32,506 nucleotides of DNA from positions 1 through 32,506 of the forward strand of contig CAYRDC010000025.1 in NCBI GenBank assembly GCA_964422925.1, read 5' to 3'. This DNA comes from CAYRDC01 sp964422925. Lineage in GTDB: Bacteria; Bacteroidota; Bacteroidia; Chitinophagales; S012-47. The notes beneath the pieces are model-generated. The model worked only from the letters and a program-made list of their open reading frames with translations. It had not been told where the DNA came from and ran no database searches. The position numbers and the translations under genes are program-made. Positions 24,135-30,952 of this stretch are shown one piece after another (position 1 is the stretch's first letter; every line of letters begins with the position of its first letter).

Positions 24135-25195
24135 TGAGCGAACAAATGCCGAATGCTTTTACCTTATCCTGCCCGCTTCCGATCAACGACTACGACCGGG
24201 TATTGCTGGCGCACGGGGGAGGGGGCTCCTTGTCGAACCAGCTCATCAGCAATATGTTTCGCGCCCATTTTGACAACGAATTGCTGAATTCAGCCCATGA
24301 CGGGGCGGTTATCGAGTCGAACGGGCAGAAAATTGCCTTTACCACCGATTCCTACGTGGTGCAGCCCATATTTTTCCCCGGAGGCGATATCGGTGACCTT
24401 GCCGTGAACGGCACAGTAAACGACCTGGCCTGTTGTGGTGCCAGGCCTTTATACATTTCCGTGGCGTTCATCATCGAAGAAGGATTTGAAATGAAGAAGC
24501 TCTGGCAGGTGGTGCAATCCATCAAAAAAGCGGCCGACCGGGCGGGGGTGCAGGTGGTGACGGGCGACACGAAAGTGGTTGACAAGGGGAAGGGCGACCA
24601 GATTTTTGTCAATACCTCGGGCATCGGGTTTATCCCGGAGGGTGTCCGGATTGGTCCCGGGCGCTGCCGGCCGGGAGATGTGGTGCTATTGAGCGGAACC
24701 CTGGCAGATCATGGCGTGACCATCATGTCGAAGCGGGCCGGGCTGACTTTTGAAACCACCATCGAAAGCGACACAGCCCCGCTGAACGGCCTGGTGGAAC
24801 AGTTGCTGGATGCCGTGCCGGAGGTGCATGTGCTGCGCGACCCCACCCGGGGCGGCATAGCCAGCGCCCTGAACGAAATTGCTGAAAAATCAGCCACCGG
24901 AATCGTGCTGGATGAAACGGCCATTCCCATCACCGAACAGGTGAAAGGCGCCTGTGAAATACTGGGGCTGGATCCCCTGTACATCGCCAACGAGGGAAAA
25001 CTGCTGGCCATAGTGCCGGAAGACCACGCGGACCGGGCCCTGGAAGCGATGAAGAATCATCCCCTGGGGCATAATGCAGCCATTATAGGCCGCGTTACAA
25101 AAGACCATCCCGGAATGGTCCGGATGACTACTTCCATCGGCTCCACCCGGATCGTGGATATGATTTCGGGTGAGCAGCTGCCGAGGATTTGCTGA
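24134..25195 (+). CDS. hypE: carbamoyl dehydratase HypE
   Basis: The product has 353 residues. It is a PurM-like ATPase that dehydrates the carbamoyl group on its C-terminal Cys to a thiocyanate and donates cyanide to HypC/HypD. The N-terminus has LLAHGGGGSLSNQLI, then HDGAVIE, VNGTVNDLACCGARP, VTGDTKVVDKG and LRDPTRGGIASALNE. The chain ends exactly in PRIC, the required C-terminal cysteine motif. It overlaps hypD by one base and is followed 15 bases later by the activator gene. Confidence 0.97.
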   Translation: MSEQMPNAFTLSCPLPINDYDRVLLAHGGGGSLSNQLISNMFRAHFDNELLNSAHDGAVIESNGQKIAFTTDSYVVQPIFFPGGDIGDLAVNGTVNDLACCGARPLYISVAFIIEEGFEMKKLWQVVQSIKKAADRAGVQVVTGDTKVVDKGKGDQIFVNTSGIGFIPEGVRIGPGRCRPGDVVLLSGTLADHGVTIMSKRAGLTFETTIESDTAPLNGLVEQLLDAVPEVHVLRDPTRGGIASALNEIAEKSATGIVLDETAIPITEQVKGACEILGLDPLYIANEGKLLAIVPEDHADRALEAMKNHPLGHNAAIIGRVTKDHPGMVRMTTSIGSTRIVDMISGEQLPRIC

Positions 25196-25210
25196 TTCAA
25201 CCTATATGCC

Positions 25211-26194
25211 ATGCCACTGACCATCATCACACAGAATGAAAAAATGCGGGGTATCCTGGAAAAACTCCGCATGGTCGTGGCCTCAGATTCCACCGTGCTG
25301 CTGATCGGTGAAACCGGGGTGGGCAAGGAGATTTTTGCCGAGTACATACACCGCACCAGCCACCGCAGCCGACAGCCGTTTATAAAAATCGGGCTGGCTG
25401 CCATGCCCACGGAACTCATGGCCAGCGAATTATTCGGGCATGAAAAAGGAGCCTTTACCAGCGCCAGCTCGGAAAAGAAAGGATTGTTTGAAATCGCGCA
25501 CACCGGGACCATTTTCCTGGATGATATTGACGATGTGCCCCTCGAAATACAAACCAAGCTGCTGCGCGTGCTGGAGTCGCGCGAGCTGATGCGCATCGGG
25601 GGCACCAAACCCATTCCTATCGACATCCGGCTGATCTGTGCTTCCAAAGTTGACCTGCGGGAGTTGGTCAGAGCCGGACGTTTCCGGGCGGATTTGCTGT
25701 ACCGCATCAATGTGGTTCCGGTGCATATTCCGCCACTGCGGGCCAGGAAGGATGACATTCCCCTGCTGGTGGAGCATTTTATTAAACGGTTTGCACCAGA
25801 CAAACAACTTGCCGTAGATCCGGACGCCATGCGGGCCTTATTGCAATACCATTGGCCGGGGAATGTACGGGAACTGCGCAATGTCATTCAGCGCGCCACC
25901 TTGTTTGCCAATGGTTCCATTCAACAAACTCACCTGCCGGAAGAAATAGGACTATCAGGTTCCGTGGCTCAAATTGTGAAAGCCTGCAGCATTTGCTTCG
26001 ATGAAGGGAAAATGGACCTGCCGGAAGTGGTTTCCTGTGTAGAACAAAACCTGATCCGCCAGGTCCTGGAATATACAGCCGGCAATCAAAGCGAAACGGC
26101 CCGTAAGCTTGGAATGCGCTTATCTACGCTTCGAGATAAAATCAAACGGCACCAACTCCAACGATTCACCCGGTCCAACGGCATGGACAAATAA
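25211..26194 (+). CDS. sigma-54-dependent activator without sensory domain, atypical ATPase motifs
   Basis: The product has 327 residues and begins at the AAA+ domain, with no receiver, GAF or PAS domain (layout as in PspF). Seen: Walker A GETGVGKE (33-40), SELFGHEKGAFTSA (73-85), Walker B IFLDDI (102-106), GRFRADLLYR arginine finger, GNVREL sensor II (217-222), and a Fis-type helix-turn-helix (GNQSETARKLGMRLSTLRDK, 291-310). Four usually fixed positions differ: GAFTGA is GAFTSA; the Walker B Glu is Asp105; the switch Asn of xNCAAL is Gly61; sensor I ATN is ASK (144-146). A CSIC pair (259-262) lies in the linker. It is the last gene after hypCDE and sits directly before two palindromes and a sigma-54 promoter, so it almost certainly controls the structural operon. 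Confidence 0.88.
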   Translation: MPLTIITQNEKMRGILEKLRMVVASDSTVLLIGETGVGKEIFAEYIHRTSHRSRQPFIKIGLAAMPTELMASELFGHEKGAFTSASSEKKGLFEIAHTGTIFLDDIDDVPLEIQTKLLRVLESRELMRIGGTKPIPIDIRLICASKVDLRELVRAGRFRADLLYRINVVPVHIPPLRARKDDIPLLVEHFIKRFAPDKQLAVDPDAMRALLQYHWPGNVRELRNVIQRATLFANGSIQQTHLPEEIGLSGSVAQIVKACSICFDEGKMDLPEVVSCVEQNLIRQVLEYTAGNQSETARKLGMRLSTLRDKIKRHQLQRFTRSNGMDK

Positions 26195-26201
26195 AGAATG
26201 C

Positions 26202-26217
26202 TTGCGGATTTCCGCAA
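26202..26217. promoter_or_regulatory. upstream activator site 1
   Basis: A perfect inverted repeat, TTGCGGA-TT-TCCGCAA. It begins eight bases after the activator stop codon and is centred about 129 bases before the -24 element. Likely a binding site of the activator's Fis-type domain. Confidence 0.75.
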
Positions 26218-26223
26218 CCCTTT

Positions 26224-26239
26224 ATGCGGATTCCCGCAA
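26224..26239. promoter_or_regulatory. upstream activator site 2
   Basis: ATGCGGATTCCCGCAA matches site 1 at 14 of 16 positions and lies 22 bases from it, two helical turns, so both face the same side. The centre is about 106 bases before the -24 element. Confidence 0.72.
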
Positions 26240-26336
26240 ATATCCTCCCCCACCGGACGGTTTATGGCTTTACAGGATTTTTCTAATGATCTGATAATCA
26301 GCCTATAGTAAAACTGGTCCGGAAAGTTTTTCATTT

Positions 26337-26351
26337 TGGCACCCTGGTTGC
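26337..26351 (+). promoter_or_regulatory. sigma-54 (-24/-12) promoter of the hydrogenase structural operon
   Basis: TGGCAC (26337-26342), five bases, TTGC (26348-26351) match the RpoN consensus exactly. The predicted start is near 26363, just before the GTG of the small gene at 26391. A GGGG-CAAA-CCCC mini-hairpin (26359-26370) overlaps the start. Confidence 0.88.
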
Positions 26352-26390
26352 CTGTTGCGGGGCAAACCCCACTAAGGTACGGTAGCTTTT

Positions 26391-26597
26391 GTGGCAGATA
26401 CCGAAAACAGGATTTCCCTGAAAGGAAAGGTAAAGGAAATCATGGACAATGAACGGTCCTTTACCATCCGCATTTTATGCCAGCCTGATTTTGTCATGCT
26501 GACATTGAAAAATCCCCTGGATTTGCACCTGGACGATACCGTGCGGGTGGAAGGCTCCCTGAAAATTGAAAGAATTATTCACGAAACCGATTCATAA
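26391..26597 (+). CDS. small protein of unknown function, first gene of the hydrogenase operon
   Basis: The product has 68 residues from a GTG. The sequence (SLKGKVKEIMDNERSFTIRI, then FVMLTLKNPLDLHLDDTVRV and EGSLKIERI) alternates strands in a pattern like a small OB-fold or beta-barrel; it has no signal peptide and one Cys. It is the first coding region after the sigma-54 promoter and ends 14 bases before hyaA. Hydrogenase operons often carry small assembly chaperones (HyaE/F, HoxO/Q), but it does not resemble these. A role in small-subunit handling or Tat proofreading is a guess from position only. Confidence 0.65.
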   Translation: MADTENRISLKGKVKEIMDNERSFTIRILCQPDFVMLTLKNPLDLHLDDTVRVEGSLKIERIIHETDS

Positions 26598-26611
26598 AAA
26601 TCAATACCGAT

Positions 26612-27703
26612 ATGGCTGAACAGCGAAAAACATTGTATGAAGAAATCCGCGAAGCCGGTCATTCCCGGAGGGATTTTCTGCGTTTTTGCAGCATGATGGC
26701 GGCATATCTCGGGCTGGAATCCACGGGCGTTTCGCAGGTTGTGGAAGCGCTGGAAACCAAGCCCCGCCTGCCGGTGGTCTGGTTCCATTTCCAGGAATGC
26801 ACCTGCTGCAGCGAGTCGTTTATCCGTTCATCCCATCCCATCGTGGCGGATGTTATACTGGATAAAATTTCCCTGGATTATACGGAAACGCTTATGGCTG
26901 CTGCCGGTCATCAGGCCGAAGAAGCCTTGCGGCAGACCATGGAGAAATACCACGGGGAATATGTGATGCTGGTGGAAGGTTCGGTACCAATGGAAAACGA
27001 AGCCTACTGTTGCATTGGCGGCCGCAGTGCACTCGACATAGCCAGAGAAGCCGCTGAAGGCGCCAAGGCGATTATTGCCTGGGGCAATTGTGCTTCAGCT
27101 GGTTGTATCCAGGCTGCCAAACCCAATCCCACAGGAGCTACCCCAATCCATAAAATAGTGAAAGGGAAACCCGTCATCAATGTACAGGGTTGCCCGCCTA
27201 TTGGCGAAGTGATGGCCGGAGTGATTGTACATATCCTGGCTTTTGACCGGTTGCCCCAGCTCGACCGCCTGGGCCGGCCCAAAGCTTTCTATTCCCGGAG
27301 GGTGCACGACACCTGTTACCGCAGGCCCAATTTTGATGCCGGCCTGTTTGTCGAATCTTTTGACGATGAAAACGCCCGCAAAGGATATTGCCTCTATAAA
27401 GTGGGCTGCAAAGGGCCCGTTACCTACAACTCCTGCGGAGTCATTCGCTGGAACAACGGGGTAAGCTACCCGATTCAGTCAGGCCACCCATGCATTGGCT
27501 GCTCGGAAGAAGGTTTCTGGGACAACGGCCCCTTCTACCAGCACCTGGGGGCATTCCCCGGCTTCGGCATAGAAGCCACGGCTGATAAAATCGGCCTCGT
27601 GGCCGGTGTGGCCACCCTGGCCGGCATTACCGCCCATGCCGTGGCCACGCAGTTTGCCAAGCGCAAAAGAATCAAGAACGAAGACATTGTTATTGACGAA
27701 TAA
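26612..27703 (+). CDS. hyaA: [NiFe] uptake hydrogenase small subunit, O2-tolerant (group 1d-like)
   Basis: The product has 363 residues. The Tat signal is SRRDFLRF (18-25) and cleavage is expected after VVEA (46). Cys63, Cys65, Cys66 (QECTCC), Cys160 and Cys165 (WGNCASAGC) and Cys194 (QGCPP) give the six-cysteine proximal cluster of O2-tolerant enzymes; in mature numbering 17/19/20 coincide with E. coli Hyd-1. Glu122 (VEGSV) matches its Glu76. The medial [3Fe-4S] site is Cys275, Cys294, Cys297 with Pro287; the distal site is His232, Cys235, Cys260, Cys266. A C-terminal membrane anchor (about 324-348, then KRKR) ties it to the inner membrane, periplasmic side. Second gene of the sigma-54 operon. 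Confidence 0.97.
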   Translation: MAEQRKTLYEEIREAGHSRRDFLRFCSMMAAYLGLESTGVSQVVEALETKPRLPVVWFHFQECTCCSESFIRSSHPIVADVILDKISLDYTETLMAAAGHQAEEALRQTMEKYHGEYVMLVEGSVPMENEAYCCIGGRSALDIAREAAEGAKAIIAWGNCASAGCIQAAKPNPTGATPIHKIVKGKPVINVQGCPPIGEVMAGVIVHILAFDRLPQLDRLGRPKAFYSRRVHDTCYRRPNFDAGLFVESFDDENARKGYCLYKVGCKGPVTYNSCGVIRWNNGVSYPIQSGHPCIGCSEEGFWDNGPFYQHLGAFPGFGIEATADKIGLVAGVATLAGITAHAVATQFAKRKRIKNEDIVIDE

Positions 27704-27710
27704 AATTTTT

Positions 27711-27715
27711 GGAGG
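27711..27715 (+). promoter_or_regulatory. strong Shine-Dalgarno before hyaB
   Basis: GGAGG lies nine bases before the hyaB ATG at 27725. Bacteroidota genes mostly lack such sites, and I saw none at the neighbouring hya or hyp starts I inspected, so it is notable here. Confidence 0.6.
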
Positions 27716-27724
27716 AATATAACC

Positions 27725-29272
27725 ATGGCTGAAAGAATAGTAGTCGACCCCATCACCCGGATAGAAGGCCACCTGCGCATTGAAGCCGAGATACAGGACG
27801 GCAGGATCGTGGATGCCTACAGTTCGGGCACCATGGTACGGGGTTTTGAAATNNNNNNNNNNNNNNNNNNNNNNNNNNNNNNNNNNNNNNNNNNNNNNNN
27901 NNNNNNNNNNNNNNNNNNNNNNNNNNNNNNNNNNNNNNNNNNNNNNNNNNNNCAGAGCATCAGCCACTGGCCCAACAGTTCACCGGGTTATTATTCAGAC
28001 CTAAAAAAGCGGCTCACCAAATTCGTGGAAAGCGGCCAGCTGGGCATTTTTGCCAATGCTTACTGGGGACATCCGGCCTATAAACTGCCACCCGAAGCCA
28101 ACCTGATGGCCGTGGGACATTACCTCGAAGCCCTGGAATGGCAGAAGGAAATCGTTAAGGTACACACCATCTTTGGCGGAAAGAACCCGCACCCGAATTA
28201 CCTTGTGGGCGGGGTTCCCTGCGCCATCAACCTCGATGAAAACAACGCAATCAATGCCGAGCGCCTGGCTTACGTGGGTTCGCTGTTCGAACAGGCAGCC
28301 GAGTTCGTGAACCAGGTGTATATCCCCGACCTCCTGGCCGTGGCCTCGTTCTACAAGGATGAATGGGGCGCCATAGGCGGAGGCCTGAGCAATTACCTGT
28401 GCTATGGCGACCTGCCCGTCAACGGGTATAACGACCCCACCAGTTTCAAATTCCCGCGCGGGGCCATCCTGGACCGGAACCTCAATGAAATCCACGAGGT
28501 GGACGGTTCGGATGCCGAGCAGGTGAAAGAGTATATTTCCCGTTCCTGGTATGAATATTCAGACGGGGATGAAGCGGGCAAGCATCCCTGGGAAGGGGAA
28601 ACCAACCTGAAATACACCGGTCCCAAACCGCCTTACGACCACCTGGATGTGGACGGGAAATACTCCTGGCTGAAAACACCCCGCTGGAAAGGGCATGCCA
28701 TGGAGGTGGGCCCCCTGGCCCGTATGCTGATGGGTTACGCCATGGGCATCGATGAATACAAAGCGGCCGTTGACGGGGCCCTGGCCAGGCTGGAAGTACC
28801 TGTCACCGCCCTGTTCTCCACCCTGGGCCGCACAGCCGCCCGCGGGCTGGAAACCCAGCTGATTGCCGGCTGGGCGCTTGAATTTTATAACCAGCTCCTG
28901 GCCAATATCAAAAACGGGGACACCCGTACGGCTACCTCTGAAATGTGGGATCCTTCCACCTGGCCGGATGAAGCCAAAGGCGTGGGCATGACCGAAGCCC
29001 CGAGAGGCGCCCTCGCCCACTGGATTCATATCAAGGACAGGAAAATAGAAAACTACCAGCTGGTGGTACCGAGCACCTGGAATGCATCCCCGCGCGATCC
29101 GCAGGGGCAGATGTCGGCCTATGAAGCCTCATTGGTGGGCACACCCGTAGCCGACCCGGAAAAACCCCTCGAAATCCTGCGGACCATCCATTCGTTTGAC
29201 CCGTGCCTGGCCTGTGCCGTGCACCTCTATGACGAAAAAGGCACTTACGTTCACCAGGTCCAAACTTTCTGA
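27725..29272 (+). CDS. hyaB: [NiFe] uptake hydrogenase large subunit, interrupted by a sequence gap
   Basis: The N-terminus reads VVDPITRIEGH with the proton-path Glu14, then GTMVRGFE; 100 Ns follow; the chain resumes at QSISHWPNSSPGYYSDL. The gap removes the L1 motif (RxCxxC), which supplies two of the four nickel-site cysteines. By comparison with E. coli HyaB about 92 residues should lie between these points, but the gap stands for 34, so the true protein is about 570 residues. The rest is normal (GGKNPHPNYLVGGVPC, APRWRG-type, TEAPRGALGHW-type) and ends in DPCLACAVH, the L2 motif, with a 15-residue tail for HyaD cleavage. It catalyses H2 oxidation with HyaA. Confidence 0.96.
   Translation: MAERIVVDPITRIEGHLRIEAEIQDGRIVDAYSSGTMVRGFEXXXXXXXXXXXXXXXXXXXXXXXXXXXXXXXXXXQSISHWPNSSPGYYSDLKKRLTKFVESGQLGIFANAYWGHPAYKLPPEANLMAVGHYLEALEWQKEIVKVHTIFGGKNPHPNYLVGGVPCAINLDENNAINAERLAYVGSLFEQAAEFVNQVYIPDLLAVASFYKDEWGAIGGGLSNYLCYGDLPVNGYNDPTSFKFPRGAILDRNLNEIHEVDGSDAEQVKEYISRSWYEYSDGDEAGKHPWEGETNLKYTGPKPPYDHLDVDGKYSWLKTPRWKGHAMEVGPLARMLMGYAMGIDEYKAAVDGALARLEVPVTALFSTLGRTAARGLETQLIAGWALEFYNQLLANIKNGDTRTATSEMWDPSTWPDEAKGVGMTEAPRGALAHWIHIKDRKIENYQLVVPSTWNASPRDPQGQMSAYEASLVGTPVADPEKPLEILRTIHSFDPCLACAVHLYDEKGTYVHQVQTF
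27853..27952. other. assembly gap (100 N) inside hyaB
   Basis: Exactly 100 Ns, a usual placeholder for a gap of unknown size. The frame continues across it by chance, because 100 Ns plus two flanking bases make 34 codons. About 276 bases are expected. Confidence 0.95.
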
Positions 29273-29274
29273 TT

Positions 29275-29958
29275 ATGACGGTCATTAAAAAATCAAGACA
29301 CGTTGTGTATGTCTGGGAATATCCCGTGCGGATATACCACTGGCTCAACGCCCTGTGCATTACGGTGCTGGTGGGCACCGGCCTGCTTATCGGGGCGCCC
29401 CTGGCCATCAATACCGTGAGCGAAGCCTCTCACGGCTACTGGTTCGGATGGGTGCGCTTCCTGCATTTCGCGGCAGCCTTTATTTTCTTTTTCAATTACC
29501 TGTTCCGCATTTACTGGGGGCTGGTGGGCAACCAGTACAGCCGGTGGTACAACTACATTCCCTATAAAAAATCGCAATGGCGGCAGATATGGAAAGTACT
29601 GGTTTCCGATGTGCTGCTGCTGAAATACGATGAAGAAAGCAAACCCATCGGGCACAACGCGCTGGCCAGCCTTGTGTATTTCATTATGTTCCTTTTGTTC
29701 CTGTTCCAGGTGTTTACGGGCTTCGGGATGTACGCGGCCATGAGCGACTGGTGGTTTCCGCGGCTGTTTGCGTGGGTGCCTTCCCTGTTCGGTGGCGACA
29801 TGCTGACCAGGCAGTGGCACCACATCACCATGTGGGCTTTCATCCTGTTCACGTTCATCCACGTGTACCTGGTGTTTTACCACGATTTCATAGAGCGCAA
29901 GGGCACCGCCTCCTCCATGATCGGGGGCTGGAAGTTCGTAGATAAGGATGATGAATAG
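29275..29958 (+). CDS. hyaC: Ni/Fe-hydrogenase b-type cytochrome subunit
   Basis: The product has 227 residues and four membrane helices. Histidines positioned for two b hemes are His22 (RIYHWLNAL), His64 (FLHFAAAF), His182/183 (WHHITMW), His196 (FIHVYL) and His203. WNYIPYKKSQW-like and HNALASLVYFIMF segments match HyaC/HupC. It anchors HyaAB and transfers electrons from H2 to the quinone pool. It starts two bases after the hyaB stop and is the last gene of the operon; a strong terminator follows 47 bases later. Confidence 0.96.
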   Translation: MTVIKKSRHVVYVWEYPVRIYHWLNALCITVLVGTGLLIGAPLAINTVSEASHGYWFGWVRFLHFAAAFIFFFNYLFRIYWGLVGNQYSRWYNYIPYKKSQWRQIWKVLVSDVLLLKYDEESKPIGHNALASLVYFIMFLLFLFQVFTGFGMYAAMSDWWFPRLFAWVPSLFGGDMLTRQWHHITMWAFILFTFIHVYLVFYHDFIERKGTASSMIGGWKFVDKDDE

Positions 29959-30005
29959 ACTGTGGCAACAATAGCTTTTCCTCTTTTTTGCACCTCTTGC
30001 ACCTC

Positions 30006-30042
30006 AAAGGCAGGGTTTGGGCTTCCCTGCCTTTTCTTTTTT
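30006..30042 (+). terminator. rho-independent terminator of the hya operon, copy 2 of a repeated element
   Basis: The same 10-bp stem (30006-30015 with 30025-30034) and 9-base loop as at 17521, followed by Ts. Thirty consecutive bases are identical between copies. Confidence 0.88.
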
Positions 30043-30159
30043 ATCCACTGATACAAAACCATTGCTGTATAGAAATTTCATTGGGAAATCTATGAACAGG
30101 AAAATAATGTATATTTATACGAGCTGACTCTTTAAGCCGTTATAGATAAGATCCTGGAA

Positions 30160-30261
30160 ATGTTAAAACGAATAGCACTTATTTGCCTCATTGGCATTAG
30201 TGGTGTTGGCTTGAAGGCACAACCAATAAACGAATCAGGTACATTAATCCTAGTCCACTAA
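30160..30261 (+). pseudogene. signal-peptide remnant of a secreted protein gene
   Basis: A 33-codon frame starts MLKRIALICLIGISGVGLKA and ends GTLILVH and TAA. The first 21 residues are a good signal peptide with a KAQ cleavage site, but only 12 residues follow, so this looks like a gene whose body was deleted. The final few residues could derive from the other end of the deleted gene. It could also be a secreted short peptide. Confidence 0.4.
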
Positions 30262-30310
30262 AAAGTTTTGTTGTTGAATTTGGCTTCTTTTTTTAAAAAT
30301 TGAAGAATAA

Positions 30311-30852
30311 ATGAAATTTAATAAACAGGCACTGATTTTTATCGCCCTTCCGCTGTTTTTTACGGCTTCCATGGCCCAAAATAACCCCGTGTTCAAAGAC
30401 CTCATTGTTGGCGGCTCTTACACGTACATATTCCAGCAGCAGCCCATCCCTGGGGATTCTTTTCCGGGTTATAATTTTTTTGAGCACACCTTCCGGGTGA
30501 AGCTGGTCAGCTCGCTCAGCCAACACTGGCGCATGGGCGTTGACGCCCGGCTGATTAAAACCATTTTTTACGGTGACGAGCAGTATTATTTCATGGCGGG
30601 TCTACTGGCCCAGTATATCATCATTGAAAACCGTGTGGGCAGCCTGTTTATTGAAGGAAGTTACAACCGGGGTAATTACTGCCTGTGCGGGGAAAACGGA
30701 TATTCAAAAATTCCCGGCCTGAATTACCTCGGGGCCGGCATGGGCAATGCCTGGCGCCTGTACCGGGGCCTCTGGCTCGACCTGGGATGGAGCTGGTACT
30801 GGGCCCTCATACAGGTGCCGGATAAATACGCCTATTCGCAGTATATCATCGG
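30311..30852 (+). CDS. outer-membrane beta-barrel-like protein, 3' end lost in gap
   Basis: The start MKFNKQALIFIALPLFFTAS opens a signal peptide ending MAQ. The visible 181 residues consist of alternating amphipathic strands (VGGSYTYIFQQQ, HTFRVKLVSSLSQHW, LLAQYIIIENRVGSLFIEGS, LWLDLGWSWYWALIQ), as in small outer-membrane barrels of Bacteroidota. The 100-N gap at 30853 cuts the 3' end; sequence after it belongs to a convergent gene. GC content resembles the hydrogenase side rather than the AT-rich genes to the right. Function is unknown. Confidence 0.7.
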
Positions 30853-30952
30853 NNNNNNNNNNNNNNNNNNNNNNNNNNNNNNNNNNNNNNNNNNNNNNNN
30901 NNNNNNNNNNNNNNNNNNNNNNNNNNNNNNNNNNNNNNNNNNNNNNNNNNNN
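30853..30952. other. assembly gap (100 N)
   Basis: Exactly 100 Ns between the 3' ends of two convergent genes; true length unknown. From the tandem paralog, the minus-strand gene needs about 80 more bases to finish. Confidence 0.95.

Larger units (their letters stand above)
29959..30310 (+). other. 352-base interval after the hydrogenase operon
   Basis: Contents in order: a short tail with a C-rich tract (CACCTCTTGCACCTC, 29991-30005), terminator copy 2 (30006-30042), about 115 AT-rich bases without recognisable features, a 33-codon secreted-protein remnant (30160-30261), then about 50 bases before the next gene. No RNA gene is recognised. Confidence 0.6.
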
